NCBI GenBank assembly: GCA_937625935.1
Contig: OW569381.1
Location: 186,001-250,000, forward strand
Source: Tetramitus jugosus
Lineage: Eukaryota > Heterolobosea > Eutetramitea > Acrasida > Vahlkampfiidae
Reading direction: 5' to 3'
DNA: 64,000 bases
The notes beneath the pieces are model-generated. The model saw only the letters and a program-made list of their open reading frames with translations, did no database searches and was not told where the DNA came from. A program made the translations under genes and the position numbers. Shown here in pieces: positions 41,001-49,380 of this stretch. Within the stretch, counting starts at the first letter, position 1; the number at the start of each line of letters is the position of its first letter.

Positions 41001-42139
41001 TCTTACACATTGCAGCCGAGAGGGATGCCTCTCTATGTGAATGTATAATCAAGCATTGGAAGAAGAAGCTTAAAACAAAAACAGAATTGGCCAAAATGAT
41101 CAGTCAACCACTAGAAAATGATGTAGTTGATGGGAGAAAACCAAGAAACGCTGCAATACTTGCGTGTGAGGCGAATCTGATTGATGTATTTGCAATTCTT
41201 TGGCCATACGCCAGTTCTTTTGCGGATCAATTCGACTGTCCAGTTGAAATTGCTTTGGCAAATAAGCATCATGATTTTGCATTGGCTGCTGTAGTTGAAC
41301 ACAATATTGTGCCATCAAAAGACCAATTACATCAAATCATTCGAAGATGCTTAGCTCAGGATAAACTGAAAGCCGACCATGAGAGCAAATTTGTTACTCT
41401 TATGATTGCCACTGAAGAGAAACAAGCTAAACCATCTTGGCTTGAACTGATGACTGAGACACCATCTGGGGATATCGATTCTGATGAACCAAATAGTTGC
41501 AATCACCGCAGTACCTTGCAATTGTTAGTTTCTGGTATGGGCAGTTACGTGCTCGATTGGCTTGTCCGTCATTACAGCAAAGATCCACTTTCGGATCGTG
41601 CAATGAAGTCTGTGGACCTCAAAACAGGAGACACACTCTTGCATTTACTGACAAATTATTCTAAATTGAGATTTGTTGGTAATGAATCTGCTTCTATCCT
41701 GCTCTCCATTGCTAAGCTATTTAGAGCAGATAATGTTCAGAATGTTGAAACACCAAAGAGAGCAAAGCGAACCAACACAAGTCCACCTCATCTTGAGAAT
41801 ATGAAGATGGAAGAGTTCGCCAATTTTATCAACATTCAGAACAAGAGAGGCAGAACTTGTCTCCATAATGTTGCGATTCACAATTCACAAGCCATTCTTC
41901 AAGAACTACTTGAGTTTGGGGCCAGCACCGAAGTTAAGGACTTGGATGGCAAAACACCTTTGGAATTAATGAGCAGCCAATCATTAATTGATCTTACAAA
42001 CAGATTCCTGGACAAGAAAAATGGAAAGAAGCCAACAACAAAGAGAAAGAAGAAAGCAGACTCTGAATCTGATGATGAAGATGATGATAGGTCTTATGGA
42101 ACGCGCTCCAGCAAAAGAAGAAAGAAAACACGAACATAA
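38099..42139 (+). CDS. F-box/ankyrin-repeat protein, copy 2
   Basis: 1,346 residues, single exon, from an ATG at 38099. An acidic, Gln-rich N-terminal leader of about 75 residues, then WQRDPEKERDKLLGFFV, the F-box (PIPRDIFHSIMSFIPAFPFYF...), an LRR-like strip, and ankyrin repeats from about residue 400 to 1300 (for example KSGNNVLHPACSARQLDILEYL, KTGDTLLHLLTNYS, RGRTCLHNVAIHNSQAILQEL). A Lys-rich tail with acidic patches ends the protein. The leader, and a few inserts, distinguish it from copy 1. Likely a substrate receptor of an SCF ubiquitin ligase (inference). Its promoter lies directly beside the LINE insertions upstream of tRNA-Pro. Confidence 0.9.
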   Translation: MLSKVATLKKSKTKEDQNSSQQHTNVDGDDDHDVPMDNNQEEEAQKSTEDVRKQEEAEQQGEDCGFNVWQRDPEKERDKLLGFFVISGQPIPRDIFHSIMSFIPAFPFYFMLRSVCSQWLYEFQEQVYGNVTYLNLVDDGRPKFYVREDDQIVQFKPIGGTGKGYQMSSIRSDYSIGSYYRRGPIFDFLGNVFCNVKHLKLGLGSFFDAHNDFLLCVNHLLPKLNQLETLDILGTKQSYCPRHYWHEYSISGTQLAAIAHSLPSSTKNLNFIGLTLPYDDTLKCFELFTKKIRNEANASDYQEFELDSIEVDIQGLTFRYARLVYGHSHINLNTIDRLKGIFPRFELSLIEPEKDGNLFLSSYSNLPFVSYVEYLHYMSKVEGVCLSHIEQRQRNLTDEMIEATVDIVVREYPSFQPLLTSSVENKNLFQLKPYIKLDPQFVCRIFNVIKMLELLTDPSRMKYPELVLDINTTFENSYGLSCTLLGLFIADCSTEGLLSMIKTIIEDFKPELAINGVRNLLLEALEGQESSPVRFKLVQYLLSLKPDLISLGDSEGIIRNDQKELPLIQQILSNPKSVSSLDDIEYLVEKGASLTILDKSGNNVLHPACSARQLDILEYLISKCPEDVLYVKNKTNETPLQQMFLSPKGIHNDFFTHTLGQDSQEQFLEAISKLSCFSQSQSLQNYPTSCGTLLHAALMRPRPATIRWLLNNGFDANSLNEEGENSLFFVKHENPQLIQFNTWGNYSSTNQKEYVDEMGIELIKAGAKVDIQSTKGDTVVTAALRNGNYPLINYMMLNPSISSKPLSELLSPRMKHGLNPLHYLFKSIVDTTNELSGMNKRQKVFTYGTYPVARHCALLCLEHYPEMLYEKSEASTESDLEEISGLSPLQMLLEAAKGIQLLNDFSIKLSDIANKPVFFSKDPAEVVPVPVMYLALEVAVDIPLFDKLMIQTHNVFLRDESQDFKPNLLHIAAERDASLCECIIKHWKKKLKTKTELAKMISQPLENDVVDGRKPRNAAILACEANLIDVFAILWPYASSFADQFDCPVEIALANKHHDFALAAVVEHNIVPSKDQLHQIIRRCLAQDKLKADHESKFVTLMIATEEKQAKPSWLELMTETPSGDIDSDEPNSCNHRSTLQLLVSGMGSYVLDWLVRHYSKDPLSDRAMKSVDLKTGDTLLHLLTNYSKLRFVGNESASILLSIAKLFRADNVQNVETPKRAKRTNTSPPHLENMKMEEFANFINIQNKRGRTCLHNVAIHNSQAILQELLEFGASTEVKDLDGKTPLELMSSQSLIDLTNRFLDKKNGKKPTTKRKKKADSESDDEDDDRSYGTRSSKRRKKTRT
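38305..38594 (+). repeat. segment nearly identical to copy 1
   Basis: Partner of 22152-22440; see there. Confidence 0.75.
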
Positions 42140-42170
42140 ACAAACCTGTTGTTTTTGAAAACTCCTTTAA

Positions 42171-45100
42171 TCACTCAATTGCAGACGTATCTTCTTTGCT
42201 CTGTCTCCTCATTCGTGGTTTTGTTGCGTGATGATACATGGCAGAAGACACAGAGCTCCGTCTCTGCAATAGGGAAGGATCAGGCAGTTCGTGCGTGTGT
42301 CCGGGCATGGCAGATGAGACGGAACTTCGTCTTTTGGCTATCCTGGGGTGATCATTATTTAGAAAATCAACCTCTCTGGGAATCAACACCTTGTTTGAGG
42401 ACTTACTCGACTTGCTGGACGAGTTGGAGGCGTTCGAAGAGGACCGTGATCTTCCGGAATCGGGTATAGAGATGGTTGTAGCATGAGTTGCTGCTTCCTC
42501 TTGTGAGTTTGCTTGATGAGTTTTTAGGAAATCTTCAATCTGAGCTAACTTGTCACGATCGAATTGATTGTCGATTGGCCGTGAAGGAACATGAGAGATT
42601 TCGTTCATGTCATGGTACCCCATTCCAGCGCTATCCATACAATTGGGTGTGAACAATAATTGGTTCGCTTGCCTCTCATATGATTCAAGCTCATCGTATA
42701 CCCACTGCACATCTTTGTTACAGGCAATCATAATATTCTCGGACTCGGAGAGAATAGAGAACTGGCTATCGGCTTGAATCACAAACTCTGCAAAGTTTGG
42801 ATCCCCAAGCTCAACATCCTTATCCTTCTCATGAATCAGGCGATTCAATCTCTCTGCTCCCTCCAAAATATCGATGCAAATTTTTTCTGCACCCAAATAT
42901 CGATCATAGTAACGTTTCAATTTCTCGATATACGTGCTCTGTGGATCTCTCGAAGTGTTCTTCAAATGATCGAGCTTCTCGCAGCAATAAAGAATCTTTG
43001 TTTTTAATATATTGATCATTGCCTGATTCTGTTGCTCCAACAGGAACAAAACACGGTCATGATAACTTTGCGTGCACTGATCAAATATTTGACTGTATCC
43101 CTGATCTCTCTCTGCTAATTCGGACAAGATGATATTGCGTGAATAATCAACGAGCTCAGCCAAGACTCCCATCGTTGTAACTTGGCTTCTAGATTGCGTG
43201 TTTCTCCTCTTGACCTCATCTGCCTTGGCCTGAGCAATAACTATTCTCAACTTCTCCTCTAGATCCAATTTCTCGCCTGAAACATGTGACAACTTGGTTT
43301 GAACTTCATTCAACTGACTCGTAACTCTCGCAAGGCGAAGCTCCAACTCATTTTTCTCATCTCTCAACTGTGTTGCTCGCTTTTGCAACACTCGGCAATG
43401 CTCGTCGAGAGTCTGAATTCTACTCGTGTACTGCTGCTGTTCGTTCGCGATTCTCTGTGTCAATTGATGGTTGATGGGAGAATGAACCCCATGAATAGGG
43501 GCGCCTACTGACTGCTGGCAATGATGAAAGAATCTTTGTACAGTATCTAATCCAACATGTTTTCTTCGTATGGCCACAAATTGTCTTTTCTGGTTATAGT
43601 AGTGAACAAGTCTGCGAGCAATTTCCATCTTGGCTAAAATGGTCGATGTTCTCTGAGATTTCGTACTCTCAAGATTCAATTGTTCCTCGAGAGCTATTAA
43701 CTCTTTATCAATCTTTTCAATCGAATCACTGACCTGAGGTTGCTCATCAAGTTTGACCTTGAATGTAGAGACAACTTCGGTCGCTATTTTCACAATGGCA
43801 CCAGAACGAGCTGGATTGTCAAGCTCCTTTGCTCTTCCAATACTCTTCAAGAGTGTGATCAATTGAACATGATCATTGTGCGTTCCAACCATTGTGTAAC
43901 TAAAGAGATCAAACAACGTAGCTGGATCACCACAATCAGGCTCGAGCAATATGCCTTCAATAATCTTCTCCATGACTCGAGAGATCAAAAATGCGTGTCT
44001 GAATCCTACTGATCGATTATTAGCTCCAACATAGGTCCATCCTCTGCCACTCACATCATCCTTTAGCATGGAACAAAACGTTTTCCATAGCTCAGTCCTT
44101 GACTCCAACGGCACATACTCTGCAGCGTTCTCAATCTCACGAATGAGTACACTTTGAGAGGTGATGGTTGAAAAATTGAACGAGATTGGTTTGTCTCGTC
44201 TATATTGAACAGAAGCACGTGGCACATAGTATGGTGATTGGTCCTCTTCGACTTCTTCCTCTTCATCATCAGTCCACACATCATCACCATGAGGTTCAAT
44301 TTCTCCACCCAAGTTCTGCACGCTCTTTGATTGAGACAATGGTGATTGTCTCATCTGTTGTTGCTGCAACTGCTGTTGTTGCTGCTGTAGTGGCTGAGAT
44401 TGTGATAGTTGATGCAGCTGCTGTTGCTGTGGAATCGTCTGCATTGGATAGGATGGACTGGTTGTCCTGTTATTGAACAATGCGGGTGCATTCTTGAAGC
44501 TCGATGTCGATGTAACAGACAATGGAGAAGCATCTGTTCTCGGAGAATTGTATCCAAACTTGAAGCTCTCCAATTTCTTCTGCAGAATGGGATCGCCATT
44601 TCCTTTCGCTCCACCACCACTACTAGCTCTAAGTTCTGATGTGGCAGGTCCAATTGGAGACGATTGTGTCTGGATGACATCCACACTCTCTATCCTGTGC
44701 ATGATCTCATGTTGATCATCTGATTCGTCATTGGTCGTACTTCCTCCATCGTCATCATCCGATGCCGTCAAAAATCCACTATTGTTATTGCTATTACTGC
44801 CACTGCTCATGTGTCCTGCATCACTTCTCGAAGCAGGAAACTTGTACTCTTCAAACACTTCTTGCAAACCAGTTGTCGTTGGAGAAACAAGATTATCAAA
44901 CGGATCCACCACAACAGTCATATGATCTGTAACTTCTTGTTGTTGCTGTTGCAGTGGAGTGGATACCTTGACAGCAGGAGCTCCAACAGCAACAACAGGA
45001 GACATTCCTTGAGAATTCGCAACAGGCACTTGATCAATAGCACCACCACCACCACCACCACCACCACTACTACTACTCGTACTACTTGTTGATCCCATTA

Positions 45101-46697
45101 CAGATGAAAACATGTTGCCAAGATCCGAATAATAAGGCGATCTTTGTTCAACTGATCCAGAAGGTGATGATTGTTGTCTTGGTACAAACTGTTGTTGAGA
45201 TACTTGTTGTTGAGGTGTTGGCTCATTCATCAAATAATTTGAATTTGCATCATCTGTTGATTGATGCACGACTTGTAATGCTTGCATGAGATCTCTCTGC
45301 TGTGAAGATTTTCTCTTACTACCGCTCTTCTTTGATGAAGAACGAGTCGTACCGCTGCTCATGGATGATGTTCGACTCCTAGGTGAAGGTGGTGGTAATG
45401 AATCATATTGTTGTTGTTGAGGTTGTTGTTGCATGTACAAGTGTTGTTGGTGTTGTTGTTGTGAGGGATAATGATGAACATGTGGTGAATGTTGTTGTTG
45501 TTGTTGTTGTTGATGAGGATGATGTGGTGAATGTTCACCACTGTACAGGTTGGACATTGATTGTACTGTGGGTAAGTAACCTGAATGCTGTTGATGCTGT
45601 TGGTGATGATTGTTGTGATGATTATGGTGGTGTGTCATCATGGAAGCACGTGCTGGTGGTGGTGATAACTGTTGTTGTTGTTGTTGGAGGTGTTGTTGAT
45701 GATTTTGTTGACCAAAGTGACTAATACTGTTTCTTCTCAATAGAGCAGTAGTTGGATCAGTTGTAGGTGAGTGCAAATAATTCATTTCACCATTATTGTC
45801 AAGATTATAAGCTTGTGATGATGATGAAGATGCATACATGGGTTGTTGTTGTTGTTGTCCTCTTATTAAATTATGTAATGGTTGTTGTTGTAATGTTGGA
45901 TGTTGTTGTTGTTGTTGTTGTTGCATATCATTGTTCGCTTGGAGTGGTTGATGAGGATGCCAGTACTCTGCAGGTGTTGAATAGGATGTCCATGATTGAG
46001 AGTGGGAAGGAAGTGGTGATTGAGTGTGCAATTGTTGTTGCTGAAATTGTGGTTGTTGTTGATGTTGTTTTTGCTTACCACCACTTGCGGAAGCTGATGG
46101 CCGCAAGCTTTTTCGTCTTCTTTTTTCTTTTGGAGCTGAATTTGATGACGAAGCTTGCTGAGGGTTGTTCATTTGGTTCGATAGCTCAGACAGTGATTCA
46201 AGATCGGCGCTTGTCAATGATGAATGATGTTTCTGTTGCTGTTGTTGCTGTTGTCGATTTTGTAAATTTTGTAAATGTTGATAGTGTTGATACTCATTTT
46301 CTTCCCTTTCTTGTTGAATTAGAAATTCCTTCACTTGATGGAGGTGGTCAATGGTTTGTTGTCGCTCCAGTAGCTTTCTCTCCAATTCTTGCTCCAACCA
46401 ATCCAAGTGACTCATTTCGTTGCCTGGCATGGGATAACCCATTTGATAGGGTAGGGATTGAGAGGGTGATGGAGGTGGTTGAGTTTGTTGTTGCTGTTGT
46501 TGTTGTTCTTGGAGTCGCATCTGTAGTTCTTGTTCTTTTCGTAGTCTGGCCACTTCTTGATTGAGTTCATCGACGCGTATCAAGAGCTGAGCTTGTGGTT
46601 GATCTTCGTTGCCTTCCATAGGACGATACTCGGTTGACCAGACGTATTTTTTTTGAGGTGGTACACTACCACCAGTCGTGTTATTATTGTTGTTCAT
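42171..46697 (-). CDS. polyglutamine-rich coiled-coil protein
   Basis: 1,508 residues from the ATG at 46697. The first 850 residues are extremely Gln/Ser/His-rich with many uninterrupted CAA/CAG runs, plus Gly and Pro stretches, and look like a prion-like disordered region. A folded part begins near residue 870 (ISFNFSTITSQSVLIREIENAA, LESRTELWKTFCSML, GWTYVGANNRSVGFRHAF), then a coiled coil (1010-1180) and further helices. The C-terminal 65 residues contain a duplicated RRSSVSSAM motif, ideal for basophilic kinases. I do not recognise the folded domain. Perhaps an RNA-granule or cytoskeletal scaffold (inference from composition). Confidence 0.82.
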   Translation of the reverse strand: MNNNNNTTGGSVPPQKKYVWSTEYRPMEGNEDQPQAQLLIRVDELNQEVARLRKEQELQMRLQEQQQQQQQTQPPPSPSQSLPYQMGYPMPGNEMSHLDWLEQELERKLLERQQTIDHLHQVKEFLIQQEREENEYQHYQHLQNLQNRQQQQQQQKHHSSLTSADLESLSELSNQMNNPQQASSSNSAPKEKRRRKSLRPSASASGGKQKQHQQQPQFQQQQLHTQSPLPSHSQSWTSYSTPAEYWHPHQPLQANNDMQQQQQQQHPTLQQQPLHNLIRGQQQQQPMYASSSSSQAYNLDNNGEMNYLHSPTTDPTTALLRRNSISHFGQQNHQQHLQQQQQQLSPPPARASMMTHHHNHHNNHHQQHQQHSGYLPTVQSMSNLYSGEHSPHHPHQQQQQQQHSPHVHHYPSQQQHQQHLYMQQQPQQQQYDSLPPPSPRSRTSSMSSGTTRSSSKKSGSKRKSSQQRDLMQALQVVHQSTDDANSNYLMNEPTPQQQVSQQQFVPRQQSSPSGSVEQRSPYYSDLGNMFSSVMGSTSSTSSSSGGGGGGGGAIDQVPVANSQGMSPVVAVGAPAVKVSTPLQQQQQEVTDHMTVVVDPFDNLVSPTTTGLQEVFEEYKFPASRSDAGHMSSGSNSNNNSGFLTASDDDDGGSTTNDESDDQHEIMHRIESVDVIQTQSSPIGPATSELRASSGGGAKGNGDPILQKKLESFKFGYNSPRTDASPLSVTSTSSFKNAPALFNNRTTSPSYPMQTIPQQQQLHQLSQSQPLQQQQQQLQQQQMRQSPLSQSKSVQNLGGEIEPHGDDVWTDDEEEEVEEDQSPYYVPRASVQYRRDKPISFNFSTITSQSVLIREIENAAEYVPLESRTELWKTFCSMLKDDVSGRGWTYVGANNRSVGFRHAFLISRVMEKIIEGILLEPDCGDPATLFDLFSYTMVGTHNDHVQLITLLKSIGRAKELDNPARSGAIVKIATEVVSTFKVKLDEQPQVSDSIEKIDKELIALEEQLNLESTKSQRTSTILAKMEIARRLVHYYNQKRQFVAIRRKHVGLDTVQRFFHHCQQSVGAPIHGVHSPINHQLTQRIANEQQQYTSRIQTLDEHCRVLQKRATQLRDEKNELELRLARVTSQLNEVQTKLSHVSGEKLDLEEKLRIVIAQAKADEVKRRNTQSRSQVTTMGVLAELVDYSRNIILSELAERDQGYSQIFDQCTQSYHDRVLFLLEQQNQAMINILKTKILYCCEKLDHLKNTSRDPQSTYIEKLKRYYDRYLGAEKICIDILEGAERLNRLIHEKDKDVELGDPNFAEFVIQADSQFSILSESENIMIACNKDVQWVYDELESYERQANQLLFTPNCMDSAGMGYHDMNEISHVPSRPIDNQFDRDKLAQIEDFLKTHQANSQEEAATHATTISIPDSGRSRSSSNASNSSSKSSKSSNKVLIPREVDFLNNDHPRIAKRRSSVSSAMPGHTHELPDPSLLQRRSSVSSAMYHHATKPRMRRQSKEDTSAIE

Positions 46698-47311
46698 CAC
46701 GATAATTTTTTATATTACCAGTGTGTTATGTGTTGTTGTGTTTTGATATGTGTTGATCAAAGTGGATCTGGTGGAATGTTTTTTGGTGGGGCAATAGTTG
46801 TTTGAATTTTTCGTCCCAGTCGTTGTTCGAAGTTTGAATTTCGCAATGTGTTGCGAAGGTAGTGTCTGGAAAGGAAAGTCGAGAGATCTTTTGTCTGCAC
46901 GACTCAAAGAAGAAGACAGTACGGGTGAAAGAAGAAGAAGGTTTTTGTGTTGTTTTATGAGTTGTGTTGCATGGATTCATCTGAAGAAAAGAAAAGAGAT
47001 TGATGCATGCCTCTAAATCAAAATTAGGCTTCGCAGGAGATAGGTATTCTTTTGGGCATTTCGGATAAAAAACTCATCTTACTTTTGACACAAATCAACA
47101 AAAGGAGACAATACCAAGGAAAGCCACACAGAAACACCAGAACTCCACTTGGCAACAATTTCCAGGTTGATTTGTTAGATCTTCCTCGCGATATTGCTTT
47201 GTCTTGAATCGTAGTTATTGAATATCCCCGCTTTGGCGGGAAAAAGCGAGCGGGAAACAAACAACAAACAAACCCAAACCCAAACCCTTTTTTGTCCACA
47301 TAGAGAACATC
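46698..47311. promoter_or_regulatory. divergent promoter region with an E2F-like palindrome
   Basis: 610 bases between two divergent genes. TTTGGCGGGAAA at 47232-47243 matches the E2F consensus on both strands; it lies about 68 bp before the beta-hexosaminidase start, followed by CGGGAAAC. A CCCAAA repeat follows near 47270. Function unproven. Confidence 0.4.
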
Positions 47312-49249
47312 ATGGGATCACTTCTATTGTCATTGATATTGCTTGTTGTATGTGAAGCTATCATGGCAGCAACAACAAGTGTCTTTACTGGTGTACCAAC
47401 GACCATTTGGCCTCAACCTACATTGTACCAAATTTCGAGCAATAGTAGTGTTTTGGGTGTGGTTTCGACTGATGTTTTTGCATCGATTCGTGATATCAAA
47501 TCATCTCAAGCTTCTGCACTTTCAGTGTCCAAGATGCCCATTTTACAAAAAGCTTTGAATCGTTATTCTCAGTTGGTGTTCCAAGTACCTAGCTCCATGC
47601 AATTGCAGTTTGATCAAGCAAATCGTTGGAGTCAATTTGTTCCACAAGTCAGTTCAAATGGATTGAAACAAGTTCAATTGTCAAAGTTGGTGATTACTTT
47701 GCAGAGTTTGGAGACAAATGTGGCCATGGACTCGGATGAGAGCTATGAGATTGTAGTGCCTGATGTCAATGGTCAAGCCATTCAAATTAGCGCAAACAAT
47801 CAATGGGGTGCATTAAGAGCATTGGAGACTTTGTCACAATTGATTGTGACAACTGTTGTGACTGATAAGAAGCAAGTAATTGCTCAATCGATTCCTGCTC
47901 TACCTGTTTCGATCAAGGATGTGCCAAGATTCAAGTGGAGAGGAATTATGATCGATTTAGCCCGTCATTTCTTCCCTGTTGAAAAGGTCTTGGACATTAT
48001 TGATGCCATGTCTTATGAGAAGTTTAACAAGTTGCATTTGCATTTGATCGATGCTCAATCTTTCCCTGTTGAAATACCAGAATATGAAAACTTGGCAAAG
48101 AAAGGATCATTTGCACCGGGATTGACCTACAGTGCAAAGCAAATGGCTGAGATAGTGTCCTATGCGAACGACAGAGGTATTGAAGTCATTCCAGAGTTTG
48201 ATATGCCTGGTCATGCTGCTGCATGGGCCGATGCTTATCCAACAGCTGTGTCCACCTGTAGACCTGGAACAACAAATATTAACAATTTCCCAGTTCAACC
48301 TGCTGCGAACATTACTTATGAAATTGTTGATGCCATGGCAAAGTATGCACAGAACACCTTTGGCGGTCCATATTTCCACATTGGTTCTGATGAAGTTGTC
48401 ACCGGTTGTTGGGCTCAAGATGAAACTGTGAAAGCATTTATGAACTCAGAAGAAGCAAAGAGTCAGGGAATAGTTACCATGTACGATCTCTATGGTTACT
48501 TCCAAAAGAGAGTTGGAGAAATCGCTAAGAAGTATAAGAGAACGATGATTGCTTGGGAAGAGTTGGCTCTCGATGTCAAGACCAAGTTGTATCACTATCC
48601 AGAAGACGAAGGAATTGTGCAAGTCTGGCAATTGAGTGAAACATTGAAGAATGTGACCGACTTGGGATACAAAGCTATTATGAGTGCAGGATTTTATTTG
48701 GATAAGCAAAAGCCAGATCCATCCAGCAAGGATCGTTGGCTGTGGGTCGATACATGGGAAGACATGTACCTCAATGAACCATACAAGTTTGTTCCACATC
48801 AAGATGGAAGAAAGCTCATCTTGGGTGTTGAAGCATGCATGTGGAGTGAACAAGTCACACAGTTGAATATCGAGGCAAGAATTTGGCCTAGAGTGTCCGC
48901 TGTCTCTGAGAGAGGTTGGTCTCCACAATCCGTCAACAATACCGACGTTGCCAGAGAAAGACTGATTAACCATATTTGTGCCACTCTTGTGAAGCGTGGT
49001 GTTCGAACTGGTCCAGTCAGACCAGATTACTGTCCATATGTGTACACCTTCAATGATCAGGCAGATCGCGACACAGTTAGCAAGAATGTTCGCGGACTGC
49101 TCATCTTCAGTGTTCTCCTGAATATGGGACTGTTCTTTGGTATGTTATTCTGTGTTGCTCTGCTCTATTCTTCCTACACCAGATATGCCAAGCTCAGAGA
49201 ATCCTCCATTCAAGATTTCTCAGAGACATCCCATCTCAGACGCGATTGA
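47312..49249 (+). CDS. beta-hexosaminidase (GH20) with a C-terminal membrane anchor
   Basis: 645 residues. An N-terminal signal (MGSLLLSLILLVVCEAIMA) leads to the GH20 domain: the strand KWRGIMIDLARHFFPVEKVLDIIDAMSY, LHLHLIDAQSFP, VIPEFDMPGHAAAW, and the catalytic pair Asp360-Glu361 in HIGSDEVVTGCW; W residues of the GH20 C-terminus (QVWQLSE, WLWVDTWEDMY) follow. It removes terminal GlcNAc/GalNAc from glycans, normally in lysosomes (family knowledge). Unusually, it has a hydrophobic segment near 596-622 (LLIFSVLLNMGLFFGMLFCVALLY) and a cytosolic tail of about 22 residues with YAKL, a YxxPhi sorting-type motif. I infer a type I membrane enzyme in endolysosomes or at the surface. Confidence 0.93.
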   Translation: MGSLLLSLILLVVCEAIMAATTSVFTGVPTTIWPQPTLYQISSNSSVLGVVSTDVFASIRDIKSSQASALSVSKMPILQKALNRYSQLVFQVPSSMQLQFDQANRWSQFVPQVSSNGLKQVQLSKLVITLQSLETNVAMDSDESYEIVVPDVNGQAIQISANNQWGALRALETLSQLIVTTVVTDKKQVIAQSIPALPVSIKDVPRFKWRGIMIDLARHFFPVEKVLDIIDAMSYEKFNKLHLHLIDAQSFPVEIPEYENLAKKGSFAPGLTYSAKQMAEIVSYANDRGIEVIPEFDMPGHAAAWADAYPTAVSTCRPGTTNINNFPVQPAANITYEIVDAMAKYAQNTFGGPYFHIGSDEVVTGCWAQDETVKAFMNSEEAKSQGIVTMYDLYGYFQKRVGEIAKKYKRTMIAWEELALDVKTKLYHYPEDEGIVQVWQLSETLKNVTDLGYKAIMSAGFYLDKQKPDPSSKDRWLWVDTWEDMYLNEPYKFVPHQDGRKLILGVEACMWSEQVTQLNIEARIWPRVSAVSERGWSPQSVNNTDVARERLINHICATLVKRGVRTGPVRPDYCPYVYTFNDQADRDTVSKNVRGLLIFSVLLNMGLFFGMLFCVALLYSSYTRYAKLRESSIQDFSETSHLRRD

Positions 49250-49380
49250 TGACCTTACAAATAAAGTACTTTCGTGACGAAACTTCGTCAGGGGAGAAAC
49301 AAGAAAAAAAGATCGTCACATCCCAAGCAATTTTAATCCTGTCATATAAACAAACAAAAGAAGTAACCAGAATTTTCGAA

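Noticed and set aside
45383-46564. Open frames on the plus strand opposite the polyQ gene (long Val/Leu-rich translations)
   Set aside because: They are the antisense of CAA/CAG repeats, with no independent signal.
47266-47287. CCCAAA repeat as an internal telomere tract
   Set aside because: Only a few imperfect units, in an A/C-rich leader; no other evidence of a telomere or chromosome fusion.
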